64,000 bases of DNA from Algirhabdus cladophorae (GTDB lineage: Bacteria; Pseudomonadota; Alphaproteobacteria; Rhodobacterales; Rhodobacteraceae). The stretch is from the NCBI RefSeq assembly GCF_044772865.1, contig NZ_CP173029.1, forward strand, positions 3,534,001 to 3,598,000, in the 5' to 3' direction. A model generated the notes under the pieces. The model saw only the letters and a program-made list of their open reading frames with translations. It ran no database searches and was not told the origin of the DNA. The position numbers and the translations under genes are program-made. This document shows positions 17,171-25,623 of this stretch, piece after piece (the stretch's first letter is position 1; every line of letters starts with the position of its first letter).

Positions 17171-17992
17171 TTAGCGGCGGGCATACCAACTGGCTGATGC
17201 GTTCTGGCGGGTGAAAAATTCACCCATAAGGCCGACCATTAACAAGATAATCCCCACTGTCACCGGATAACTGATCGAGCTGTAGTGTGGGTTGTAGTTG
17301 ATGAACATAAATCCACGGGACTGGTCAATGGAATGAAACAGTGGGTTCCAGTCAAACATTGCCAACATGAAGCTGGGCAAAGAATTTGCCACAAACATTT
17401 TACCTGATGCGATCATATTGGCGCGGCTGTAAACGGTGGAAATAATACCAACCACGGCCGGCATCCACGGTTTCAGGGCCAGCAATACCATGCCGATAGA
17501 TACGCCTGTGAACCACGACAGCAGGATCATGCCCATAACGCCAATGGGGTCTTCTATTTGGATCGGAGTGAACGCTACGTGGTAGACAAAGAGGATCACA
17601 ACCAAAGACAAGATTTGCGTGTAGAGCGATCCAAGGGCCGCTGACAAGATCGCAATCGCCGTGTTCATGGGCGCATGTTTCATCATTGGGGAGGCCGGCC
17701 CTTCGGAGCCTACAACAGCCCCAAGTGCCTTTGTGTGACACAAAAACAAGAAGATGCCCGACATAATATAAAGTAAGAAATCCCCGCGAATGGCGGAACC
17801 GCGCAATCCAAGCACTGAAAACATTACATAAAATGCCAGCACAAAAACGATGGTTTGCAGCATGTTCATGAACAAGCCAATCAAAGCATTGCCGTGGCTT
17901 TTGCGGACTTCGCGCACGATGCCAAAATAAACCAGTTCAAGAACACCTGCCGCCGAGTGGCGTCGCCTTGGGGCAGTGGCTGTGTTAAACAT
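17171..17992 (-). CDS. ABC-2 type polysaccharide export permease (KpsM/Wzm-like)
   Basis: This 273-aa integral membrane protein has a cytoplasmic amphipathic N-terminus and about six membrane segments, typical of ABC-2 permeases exporting capsular polysaccharide or O-antigen. The C-terminal part ...WNPLFHSIDQSRGFMFINYNPHYSS matches the conserved NP-(L/F)-xH element of the family. No ATPase (KpsT) gene is adjacent, so its partner must be encoded elsewhere. It is divergent from cysQ and the sugar-nucleotide genes, supporting a role in surface glycan export. Confidence 0.85.
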   Translation of the reverse strand: MFNTATAPRRRHSAAGVLELVYFGIVREVRKSHGNALIGLFMNMLQTIVFVLAFYVMFSVLGLRGSAIRGDFLLYIMSGIFLFLCHTKALGAVVGSEGPASPMMKHAPMNTAIAILSAALGSLYTQILSLVVILFVYHVAFTPIQIEDPIGVMGMILLSWFTGVSIGMVLLALKPWMPAVVGIISTVYSRANMIASGKMFVANSLPSFMLAMFDWNPLFHSIDQSRGFMFINYNPHYSSISYPVTVGIILLMVGLMGEFFTRQNASASWYARR

Positions 17993-18121
17993 AGAAGTGC
18001 CTTTTTGGATGCTCGGGTCGTAAATAAAGACGTCTTGCCGTTCTTTTGATGCCAGACCATAAGGAAAACATCCTTAACTTTCAATAAAGGCCTCTGTAGG
18101 GCCGCGCGCAAGGAACACGTC

Positions 18122-18916
18122 ATGTATGATAAAATGGAAACAGTTTTCCGCAGCTTAGCCCTCGAAGCAGGCGACAAAATCATGGAGATTTACAACTCGG
18201 ATGATTTTGAAGTGAAAGTTAAGTCTGACGACAGCCCTGTGACAGAAGCTGATGAAGCAGCGGATGCGTTAATCTCGGCTGGACTGCGGGCAGCGTTTCC
18301 AGACATTTTGTTGGTCACAGAAGAGCAGTCTGGCACCCATACGCAAAAGGCCGACACCTTTATCATTGTTGACCCGTTAGATGGCACCAAAGAGTTCGTG
18401 CATCGGCGCGGCGATTTCACGGTTAACATTGCCTATGTGGAAAACGGTGTTCCGACACGGGGCGTGGTTTATGCACCTGCCAAGGATCGTCTGTTTTACA
18501 CGCGCGCTGATGGTCAGTCTGTTGAGGAACAAGGCCCGTTCGCACGTGACACCGCAGGGACCCTAGCGCCGATTTCCGTCTCCAAGCCCGACAATGACGG
18601 GTTGTTGGTCGTGGCGTCTAAATCCCATCGGGATCAAGCCACCGATGACTATATCAACAAGTATAATACCAAGGATATGAAGAGTGCAGGTTCGTCCTTG
18701 AAGTTTTGTTTGATTGCGACTGGCGAGGCGGACATCTATCCGCGCGTCGGCCGCACAATGGAATGGGACACAGCGGCAGGTCATGCTGTTTTGAACGGTG
18801 CGGGTGGTGCTGTGATCCGGTTCGACGACCATAGCCCATTGGTTTACGGCAAGGCCGATTACGCCAATCCGTTCTTTATCGCCTATGCGCCCGGCGTGGA
18901 TTTAAAGCCCGCCTGA
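18122..18916 (+). CDS. cysQ: 3'(2'),5'-bisphosphate nucleotidase CysQ
   Basis: CysQ (264 aa) hydrolyses 3'-phosphoadenosine 5'-phosphate (PAP), the by-product of PAPS-dependent sulfate transfer, to AMP. The inositol-monophosphatase fold is seen with DPLDGTKEF from residue 84 and EWDTAAGHA near 214 (metal ligands). The ribosome site AAGGAA precedes the ATG. It overlaps kdsB by one base (TGATG). The presence of two sulfotransferase-like genes in the window gives a clear need for PAP removal. Confidence 0.92.
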   Translation: MYDKMETVFRSLALEAGDKIMEIYNSDDFEVKVKSDDSPVTEADEAADALISAGLRAAFPDILLVTEEQSGTHTQKADTFIIVDPLDGTKEFVHRRGDFTVNIAYVENGVPTRGVVYAPAKDRLFYTRADGQSVEEQGPFARDTAGTLAPISVSKPDNDGLLVVASKSHRDQATDDYINKYNTKDMKSAGSSLKFCLIATGEADIYPRVGRTMEWDTAAGHAVLNGAGGAVIRFDDHSPLVYGKADYANPFFIAYAPGVDLKPA

Positions 18917-19716
18917 TGTCAGTTTTGATCGTCATTCCAGCGCGGTTTGCGTCGGTCCGTTACCCGGGTAAGCCTTTGGTCGCGTTGCGCGGTGCCGATG
19001 GCACGTCGCGCAGTTTGATCGAACGGTCTTGGCGTGCTGCACGGGATGTGACGGGTGTGGATGCCGTTGTGGTGGCCACTGATGACGCCCGCATCGCAGA
19101 TCATTGTAAGGGCTTTGGCGCGCGGGTTGTGATGACCTCAAGCACGTGCCGCAATGGGACCGAGCGCTGTGCAGAGGCCCATGCGACACTGGGTGGCGGA
19201 TATGACATCGTGGTTAACCTGCAAGGCGATGCACCGTTGACCCCGCACTGGTTTGTTGAGGATCTAATCAAAGGTCTGATCGCGGATCCTGATGCTGCGA
19301 TTGCCACACCTGTTTTGCGGTGTGACGGTGCTGCCCTGAACGGGTTTTTGGCGGATCGAAAAGCAGGCCGCGTGGGTGGCACCACGGCTGTTTTTGATGC
19401 CCAAGGGCGCGGTTTGTACTTTTCCAAGGAAGTGATTCCATTCACGGATCGGAAATATGGCAATTCTGAGGAAACGCCGGTTTTCCACCATGTGGGTGTT
19501 TATGCCTATCGTCCGGGTGCCTTGGCGGAATATGGCGCGTGGTCTGTCGGACCGCTTGAATCGCTGGAAGGTCTAGAACAATTAAGATTTCTAGAGCAAA
19601 ATCATGTGGTTAGATGTGTAGAGGTGGCGTCACAGGGGCGGCAGTTTTGGGAACTGAACAATCCGTCCGATGTGGAAATCCTTGAACGCATGATGTCTGA
19701 GATGGGACTGAATTAA
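18916..19716 (+). CDS. kdsB: 3-deoxy-manno-octulosonate cytidylyltransferase (CMP-Kdo synthetase)
   Basis: KdsB (266 aa) activates Kdo with CTP to CMP-Kdo for lipopolysaccharide or capsule synthesis. The N-terminal nucleotide-binding motif IPARFASVRYPGKPL and the LQGDAPL segment are typical. Length fits the family. It is translationally coupled to cysQ. Together with kdsD at 30229-31197 it covers two steps of the Kdo pathway. A capsule-specific (KpsU-like) copy is an alternative to the housekeeping enzyme. Confidence 0.93.
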   Translation: MSVLIVIPARFASVRYPGKPLVALRGADGTSRSLIERSWRAARDVTGVDAVVVATDDARIADHCKGFGARVVMTSSTCRNGTERCAEAHATLGGGYDIVVNLQGDAPLTPHWFVEDLIKGLIADPDAAIATPVLRCDGAALNGFLADRKAGRVGGTTAVFDAQGRGLYFSKEVIPFTDRKYGNSEETPVFHHVGVYAYRPGALAEYGAWSVGPLESLEGLEQLRFLEQNHVVRCVEVASQGRQFWELNNPSDVEILERMMSEMGLN

Positions 19717-19791
19717 TTCCCCTTATTTGACCTATCAGCCACAGTTTAACCTTTTTCGTGGTATTATATCCCAAATACGCACAATGGCGCC

Positions 19792-19820
19792 TTGGACTCT
19801 GCATGACCCAAGGGTACATA
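19792..19820 (+). promoter_or_regulatory. Candidate promoter of galU-galE
   Basis: TTGGAC (19792-19797), a 17-base spacer and TACATA (19815-19820) lie 40 bases upstream of the galU start in the 143-base gap after kdsB. Spacing is ideal; the assignment is by motif only. Confidence 0.42.
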
Positions 19821-19859
19821 CCGTGCGGGGACAAAATAACGACGTAAGGCAGTTTAAAC

Positions 19860-20753
19860 ATGGTCAAAAAAGTCACCAAAGCGATCTTTCCGGTAGCCGG
19901 ATTGGGCACGCGTTTCCTTCCTGCGACGAAAGCGGTTCCCAAGGAAATCATGCCATTGGTCGACAAGCCATTAATCCAATACGCAATCGATGAAGCGCGT
20001 GCTGCTGGGATCAAGGAATTCATTTTTGTCACGTCGCGCGGCAAGACTGCGTTGGAAGATTACTTTGACACGGCCCCTCATATCGAAACCGTTCTGCGCC
20101 GCGATGGCAAAGAGGCGCTGTTGGATGTGTTGAAAAACACCAACATGGAAAGTGGCGCAATTGCTTATATCCGCCAGCACAAAGCCTTGGGTTTGGGCCA
20201 TGCGGTGTGGTGTGCACGTCGCCTGATTGCCAATGAACCGTTTGCAGTGATCCTGCCGGACGATGTGATTGCGGCAGAGAAGCCGTGTTTGCAACAGATG
20301 GTCGAGGCACACGCTGAAACCGGTGGCAGTATGGTTGCCGCCATGGAAGTTCCGCAAGAACGAGCGTCGTCATACGGTGTCTTGGATATCAAAGAAGACA
20401 TGGGAACGATGGTGCAGGTCAAAGGCATGGTCGAAAAACCCAAAGCTGATGAAGCGCCGTCGAATTTGGCTGTGATCGGTCGGTACATCCTTAGCCCGCA
20501 GGTCTTGCAAAACCTCAACAAGATGAAATCAGGGGCTGGTGGTGAAATCCAGTTGACCGATGCGATTGCCGAGGAGCTGGATCGTGGTCGTGATGTCTAT
20601 GGTTACCGGTTTAAAGGCCAGCGGTTCGATTGTGGATCCAAGGCTGGTTATTTGCAGGCGACAGTTGCCTTTGGTCTGGCCCGCGATGATCTGAAAGATG
20701 AATTTGGTGCGTATCTGGATCATATGATCGCCGCACGCCAAGCTGCACAATAG
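19860..20753 (+). CDS. galU: UTP-glucose-1-phosphate uridylyltransferase GalU
   Basis: GalU (297 aa) makes UDP-glucose from UTP and glucose-1-phosphate for surface polysaccharides. The nucleotide-binding GLGTRFLPATKAVPKEM-like element is near residues 14-30 (here with KEIM), and VEKPKADEAPSNLA near 180 is also diagnostic. Length is typical. galE follows after ten bases, so UDP-glucose and UDP-galactose supply are coupled. Confidence 0.97.
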   Translation: MVKKVTKAIFPVAGLGTRFLPATKAVPKEIMPLVDKPLIQYAIDEARAAGIKEFIFVTSRGKTALEDYFDTAPHIETVLRRDGKEALLDVLKNTNMESGAIAYIRQHKALGLGHAVWCARRLIANEPFAVILPDDVIAAEKPCLQQMVEAHAETGGSMVAAMEVPQERASSYGVLDIKEDMGTMVQVKGMVEKPKADEAPSNLAVIGRYILSPQVLQNLNKMKSGAGGEIQLTDAIAEELDRGRDVYGYRFKGQRFDCGSKAGYLQATVAFGLARDDLKDEFGAYLDHMIAARQAAQ

Positions 20754-20763
20754 GACACCCCAC

Positions 20764-21747
20764 GTGATAACAGTATTGGTGACAGGTGGTGCGGGCTATA
20801 TCGGCTCGCATGCTTGCAAGGCCCTAAAGGCCGCGGGTTACACGCCGGTGACATTCGACAATCTTGTAACCGGATGGTCCGATGCAGTGAAATTTGGACC
20901 CTTTGAACAAGGTGACTTGCTGGACCGCGCCCGTTTGGACGCGGTTTTTGCGCAACATAAACCTGTCGCTGTCATGCATTTTGCAGCCCTGAGCCAAGTG
21001 GGCGAAAGCATGTCACAGCCCGGTAAATATTGGCGCAACAATGTTATGGGATCGCTAAACCTGATCGAGGCTGCTGTTGATGCAGGCTGTTTGGACTTTG
21101 TGTTCTCGTCGACCTGCGCCACCTACGGTGAGCAGGACAATGTGGTTCTGGATGAAGACACGCCGCAAAAACCAATCAATGCTTACGGTGCCTCAAAGCA
21201 GGCGATTGAAGAGATCCTCGAGCATTTTGGCACCAGCCATGGATTGCGGTCGGTGATTTTCCGGTATTTCAACGTGGCGGGCGCAGACGAAGAGGCGCAG
21301 GTTGGCGAGTTTCACCAGCCCGAGACGCATTTGGTGCCTTTGATGCTGGATGCGATTGATGGCAAGCGCGATGCGTTGACTATTTTTGGCACTGATTACG
21401 ACACGCCCGATGGCACCTGCATCCGCGACTATGTGCATGTGATGGATCTGGTGGATGCCCATGTTTTGGGCCTGAAATGGCTGGAAGACGGCAAACCGAG
21501 CCGTGTGTTTAATCTGGGCACGGGCGATGGCTTTAGCGTGCGCGATGTCATTCAGCATTCCAATAGCGTGACCAATCGTGAAGTACCCTACACCGAGGGG
21601 CCCCGTCGCGCAGGCGATTGCACGAAACTGGTGTCTGGAAGTGCACGGGCCGTGACAGAGCTGGGCTGGGACCCGCGTCGGTCGAACTTGCAACAGATGA
21701 TCGCGGACGCGTGGCGTTGGCATCAATCTGGTCACTACGAAAAATAG
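20764..21747 (+). CDS. galE: UDP-glucose 4-epimerase GalE
   Basis: GalE (327 aa) interconverts UDP-glucose and UDP-galactose using bound NAD. It is an extended short-chain dehydrogenase: GGAGYIGSH at 8-16 binds NAD, the STCATYGE segment supplies the catalytic Ser/Thr, and NAYGASK supplies the Tyr-x3-Lys pair. The start codon is GTG at 20764, ten bases after galU. The gene ends just before a hairpin that reaches into the ribosome site of the next gene. Confidence 0.96.
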   Translation: MITVLVTGGAGYIGSHACKALKAAGYTPVTFDNLVTGWSDAVKFGPFEQGDLLDRARLDAVFAQHKPVAVMHFAALSQVGESMSQPGKYWRNNVMGSLNLIEAAVDAGCLDFVFSSTCATYGEQDNVVLDEDTPQKPINAYGASKQAIEEILEHFGTSHGLRSVIFRYFNVAGADEEAQVGEFHQPETHLVPLMLDAIDGKRDALTIFGTDYDTPDGTCIRDYVHVMDLVDAHVLGLKWLEDGKPSRVFNLGTGDGFSVRDVIQHSNSVTNREVPYTEGPRRAGDCTKLVSGSARAVTELGWDPRRSNLQQMIADAWRWHQSGHYEK

Positions 21748-21767
21748 CTGATCCACGTTAGGATCAG
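21748..21767 (+). promoter_or_regulatory. Hairpin between galE and the first glycosyltransferase
   Basis: CTGATCC (21748-21754) pairs perfectly with GGATCAG (21761-21767) around a six-base loop. The right arm overlaps the AGGA ribosome site (21766-21769) of the gene starting at 21771. Partial masking of this site, or protection of the upstream mRNA, is plausible. There is no T run, so it is not a terminator. Confidence 0.5.
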
Positions 21768-21770
21768 GAT

Positions 21771-22796
21771 ATGAGCACACACAATTCCCTTTGGGCAGCC
21801 TACAAACTGCGTTGGAACAGACGGCGCCTGTTGTGGCGCAGTTGGCGCAAACGGCGGCAACTGAGCGTTGTGCAGGATGGTACGGACGCCATCCAAACCA
21901 AGGATATTTTACTGTTTTGTACCCTGCGCAACGAGGCGCTGCGGCTGCCGTATTTCCTAGAGTATTATCGCAAACTGGGCGTGCGCCATTTTTTGATTGT
22001 AGACAACGGCAGCGATGACGGCACAGCAAAGGTCCTGCAGGGACAACAGGATGTTTCTGTGTGGCGCACCACGGACAGTTACAAGCTGTCGCGGTTTGGG
22101 ATGGATTGGCTGGGCTATTTGCAGATGCGCTATGGGGCGGGTCATTGGTGCCTCACGGTCGATACGGACGAATTGCTGGTCTATCCGCATATGGACACTG
22201 CATCGTTGGCACAGTTCACAGATTGGATGACAGCACAGGGGCACGCCGCGCTGGGCGCTATGATGCTGGACCTGTACCCCAAAGGGCCTGTCGCGGATCA
22301 AAGCTACCATGCGGGGCAAGATCCGTTGGAGGTCATTCCATGGTTTGACGGCGCTGGATATCGGCACAAATTTCAGTCCAAGCTGCGTAATATCTGGCTG
22401 CAAGGGGGGCCACGAGACCGCGTTTTTTTCGCTCAGCAACCCAAGCGCGCCCCGACGTTGAACAAGATACCTTTGGTATATTGGCGCCGAGGCTATTGCT
22501 ATGTGACCTCGACCCATCAGATGTTGCCGCGTGGGTTGAACCATGTGTTTGAACAGCAGGGTGCCACTGGACCAACGGGTGCGTTGCTGCACACCAAGTT
22601 TCTGCCGTCGATTGTTGAAAAATCCGCAGAAGAAAAGCAACGCGGCCAGCATTTTGCCAATAGCGCACTTTACGAGGCGTATTATGATGGGTTGGTGAAC
22701 AACCCTGATTTTTGGACCAATTCCTCGTGTCGCTATGAGGGCTGGCAGCAACTGGTCGCGTTGGGTTTGATCGCCAAAGGCACATGGCAGGGTTAA
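21771..22796 (+). CDS. Glycosyltransferase family 2-like protein (first paralog)
   Basis: This 341-aa protein is of the Glyco_tranf_2_4 type. A basic N-terminus rich in Arg and Trp is followed by FCTLRNEALRLPYFLEYY, LIVDNGSDDGT (nucleotide-sugar binding) and a DTDE acidic motif in LTVDTDELLVYP, which would bind metal and nucleotide sugar. There is no signal peptide; it probably works at the cytoplasmic membrane face. It follows galE closely and has a paralog directly downstream (22901-23911). Donor and acceptor sugars cannot be read from sequence. Confidence 0.82.
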   Translation: MSTHNSLWAAYKLRWNRRRLLWRSWRKRRQLSVVQDGTDAIQTKDILLFCTLRNEALRLPYFLEYYRKLGVRHFLIVDNGSDDGTAKVLQGQQDVSVWRTTDSYKLSRFGMDWLGYLQMRYGAGHWCLTVDTDELLVYPHMDTASLAQFTDWMTAQGHAALGAMMLDLYPKGPVADQSYHAGQDPLEVIPWFDGAGYRHKFQSKLRNIWLQGGPRDRVFFAQQPKRAPTLNKIPLVYWRRGYCYVTSTHQMLPRGLNHVFEQQGATGPTGALLHTKFLPSIVEKSAEEKQRGQHFANSALYEAYYDGLVNNPDFWTNSSCRYEGWQQLVALGLIAKGTWQG

Positions 22797-22900
22797 AATA
22801 AGATTGTTGCCTATTAAGAAATAATATTGCCTATATTTCACAAGTGTTTACCTAAAGGTTATAAGAACTTGGACCGAGTTGCGGCAGTAGAGGGTGGACT
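22797..22900 (+). promoter_or_regulatory. AT-rich gap with an 8-bp direct repeat between the glycosyltransferase paralogs
   Basis: TTGCCTAT occurs at 22807-22814 and 22827-22834, a 20-base period equal to about two helical turns. The stretch is clearly more AT-rich than its surroundings and may carry a promoter or operator for the second paralog. No confident -35/-10 pair was set. Confidence 0.35.
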
Positions 22901-23911
22901 TTGGGGGCGTTAGAATCATATCGGATGCGTTTGATCCGCAAGCGATGGCAACTGCGCGCCTTGCGAAAACGTCGGGAATTGCGAAAAGTCGTGAACCGCA
23001 CAGGTACCATCCGGGGCACTGATATCCTTGCGTTTTCTACGTTCCGCAACGAAAAAATCCGCATGCCCTACTTTTTGGAATACTACCGCGACAAGGGTGT
23101 GAACCATTTTCTGATGGTCGATAATGACAGCACGGATGGTGGTCGTGAATATCTGGCTGAACAGTCGGATGTTTCGCTTTGGACAACCAAGGCCAGCTAT
23201 AAATCATCCCGGTTTGGGGTGGATTGGCTGAACTATTTGCAACGCAAGTATGCCCAAGGACATTGGTCTTTGGTCGTCGATCTGGATGAATTTTTAGTCT
23301 ATCCGTTTTGCGACAGTCGCCCGATCCGCGCGTTGACCGATTGGCTGGATGCCTCTTCAATCCGTTCGTTTAGTGCAATGTTGTTGGATATGTATCCCAA
23401 GGGTCAGATCAGCGAGACGCCATATCACGAGGGTCAGGATCCGCTAGAAATCGCTGCTTGGTTTGACAGCGGCAACTATACAATCTCGAAAAACCCGCAG
23501 TATTGGAACCTTTGGATTCAGGGTGGTCCACGGGCGCGCATGTTCTTTGAAGAGGATCCATGGGGTGCGCCTGCACTGAACAAAATTCCTTTGGTCAAAT
23601 GGGATCGTGGTTATGTTTATGCCAGTTCGTCTCATGCACTTCTGCCACGGGGTTTGAACATCGCCTATGATGAATGGGGTGGGGAAAAAGCATCGGGATG
23701 TTTGTTGCATGCCAAGTTCCTCGACACATTTACGGAAAAAGCAGCGGAAGAATTGCAGCGAGGCCAGCACTATGCAGGCTCGCAGGAATACAAAGCCTAT
23801 GCGCAAAAGCTAAAGGAAAACCCGGATCTTTGGTGCAAGTGGTCTGAGAAATATATCAATTGGCGTCAGCTCGAGATTTTAGGCCTGATGTCAAAAGGCA
23901 ATTGGGCGTGA
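22901..23911 (+). CDS. Glycosyltransferase family 2-like protein (second paralog)
   Basis: This 336-aa paralog of the preceding gene shares the basic Arg-rich N-terminus, FSTFRNEKIRMPYFLEYY, MVDNDSTDGG, the DLDE acidic motif and the closing region LGLMSKGNW. The start is assigned to TTG at 22901 because GAGGGTGG lies just upstream and the resulting N-terminus aligns with the paralog (LESYRMRLIRKRW against AAYKLRWNRRR). The ATG at 22925 has no clear ribosome site. It probably adds a different sugar or linkage in the same glycan. Confidence 0.8.
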   Translation: MGALESYRMRLIRKRWQLRALRKRRELRKVVNRTGTIRGTDILAFSTFRNEKIRMPYFLEYYRDKGVNHFLMVDNDSTDGGREYLAEQSDVSLWTTKASYKSSRFGVDWLNYLQRKYAQGHWSLVVDLDEFLVYPFCDSRPIRALTDWLDASSIRSFSAMLLDMYPKGQISETPYHEGQDPLEIAAWFDSGNYTISKNPQYWNLWIQGGPRARMFFEEDPWGAPALNKIPLVKWDRGYVYASSSHALLPRGLNIAYDEWGGEKASGCLLHAKFLDTFTEKAAEELQRGQHYAGSQEYKAYAQKLKENPDLWCKWSEKYINWRQLEILGLMSKGNWA

Positions 23912-23915
23912 TGCG

Positions 23916-25616
23916 ATGACAGTTGGCGTTGTCATGTTAGTGCACACGGCTTTGGATCGGGCTGAACAAGTGGCGCGCCATTGGGCTGCGGGCGGTTGTC
24001 CAGTTGTGATCCACGTGGACAAAAAGGTTCCTAACAAGGTATTTCGCGCCTTTGTCTCGGCACTACGCGATGTGCCGCAAATCCAGTTTTCCGATCGCCA
24101 TCGGTGTGAGTGGGGAACTTGGGGTATTGTGGCGGCGTCGCAGTCGGCGTCCGAGCAGATCCTGTCGGAATTTCGCGATATCCGTCATGTGTTTTTGGCG
24201 TCCGGATCGTGCCTGCCGTTGCGGCCCGTTCAGGAATTGATTGACTACCTGTCGGATCGGCCCCAAACGGATTTTATCGAATCTGCGACCACGGCGGATG
24301 TGCCTTGGACCGTTGGCGGTTTGGACGCGGAACGGTTTACCCTGCGCTTTCCGTTTTCATGGCGTAAAAACCGGTATCTGTTCGACAAATACGTTGAGTT
24401 ACAGCGCCGCCTGCGGGTCAGTCGCAAGATCCCCGCAGGGCTAGTGCCTCATATGGGATCGCAGTGGTGGTGTTTGACACGCCAGACTTTGTCGGCCATT
24501 TTGGAGGACCCCGAGCGCGCGGATTATGATGCGTATTTTTCCAAGGTTTGGATCCCGGACGAGAGCTATTTTCAGACGATGTCGCGGCTCTATTCGCGGC
24601 ATATCGAAAGCCGGTCGCTGACTCTGTCCAAGTTCGATTTTCAGGGCAAGCCGCATATCTTCTACGACGATCACCTGCAATTGCTGCGGCGGTCTGATTG
24701 CTTTGTTGCCCGCAAAATCTGGCCACAGGCCAATCGGTTGTATCAAGCGTTTTTGACGGATGCAGAAGGGGCGATGAGTAAGACAGAGCCAACGCCCGCC
24801 AAGATTGATCGGATATTCTCGCGGGCTGTAGATCGGCGTGTGCGCGGGCGGCCAGGGCTTTATATGCAAAGCCGGATGCCGCGTGAGGGTCATGAAAACG
24901 GCCTGACGGGCGCGCCCTATTCGGTATTCGAAGGGTTCAATCATCTGTTTGAGGATTTTGAACCTTGGCTAAAACGCGCCTCGGGTGCGCGGGTGCATGG
25001 GCATCTTTTTGGTCCCGGTGGCGCGCAATTTGCAGGTGGCGAGGCCGAGTTTCATGGTGCGTTGTCCAAGTCCGCGGTCCTGCGGGATTATAATCCGCGC
25101 GCGTTTCTGACCAATGTGATTTGGAACACGCGTGGGGAACGCCAGTGTTTTCAGTTTGGACCAGAGGACAATCAGGCGATCAGCTGGGATATTGCTAAAG
25201 ATCAGAACGCACAAATTTCGGTGGTGTCCGGGGCTTGGGCGGTGAAGTTGTTCCGCCAGAACCGCAACTTTGCCGACATTCGCAAAGAGGCCGCTGCCCT
25301 GCAACGGATCGAGAGTGATCATCTGGATATTCTGCGGTCACAATGGAGCAAAGCGCGCGTTCGGATCTGGAGCATGGCCGAGTTTGTGGAAAACCCTATG
25401 GAGCCTTTGCAAACCATCATTGACGAAATCGGTCCAAAGCCCATGCGCCGCCTGCGCGAAGTGCCTAAGATGGCGGACCTGACTGGTTTCGGCCAATTCT
25501 TGCAGAACCTCAAAAACCAAGGCATGCACCCCTACCTCATGGGGGATTTCCCTGTGGGTCAGGATCCTGTCGGGCAGGTTCGTCCGGCGCGCAAACCTTA
25601 TCTTGTAAAGAAGTAG
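23916..25616 (+). CDS. Core-2/I-branching-type beta-1,6-N-acetylglucosaminyltransferase family protein
   Basis: This 566-aa protein has an N-terminal glycosyltransferase of the Branch family (about residues 1-270; VVMLVHTALDRAEQV, HRCEWGTWGIVAAS, FLASGSCLPLRP, IPDESYFQTM). A C-terminal extension of about 290 residues is of the kind seen in Rhodobacterales (DUF5928-like), with no motif I can assign. It starts four bases after the second glycosyltransferase and is followed by a sulfotransferase after seven bases, so it belongs to the polysaccharide operon. True sugar specificity is unknown. Confidence 0.8.
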   Translation: MTVGVVMLVHTALDRAEQVARHWAAGGCPVVIHVDKKVPNKVFRAFVSALRDVPQIQFSDRHRCEWGTWGIVAASQSASEQILSEFRDIRHVFLASGSCLPLRPVQELIDYLSDRPQTDFIESATTADVPWTVGGLDAERFTLRFPFSWRKNRYLFDKYVELQRRLRVSRKIPAGLVPHMGSQWWCLTRQTLSAILEDPERADYDAYFSKVWIPDESYFQTMSRLYSRHIESRSLTLSKFDFQGKPHIFYDDHLQLLRRSDCFVARKIWPQANRLYQAFLTDAEGAMSKTEPTPAKIDRIFSRAVDRRVRGRPGLYMQSRMPREGHENGLTGAPYSVFEGFNHLFEDFEPWLKRASGARVHGHLFGPGGAQFAGGEAEFHGALSKSAVLRDYNPRAFLTNVIWNTRGERQCFQFGPEDNQAISWDIAKDQNAQISVVSGAWAVKLFRQNRNFADIRKEAAALQRIESDHLDILRSQWSKARVRIWSMAEFVENPMEPLQTIIDEIGPKPMRRLREVPKMADLTGFGQFLQNLKNQGMHPYLMGDFPVGQDPVGQVRPARKPYLVKK

Positions 25617-25623
25617 CCTGCTG

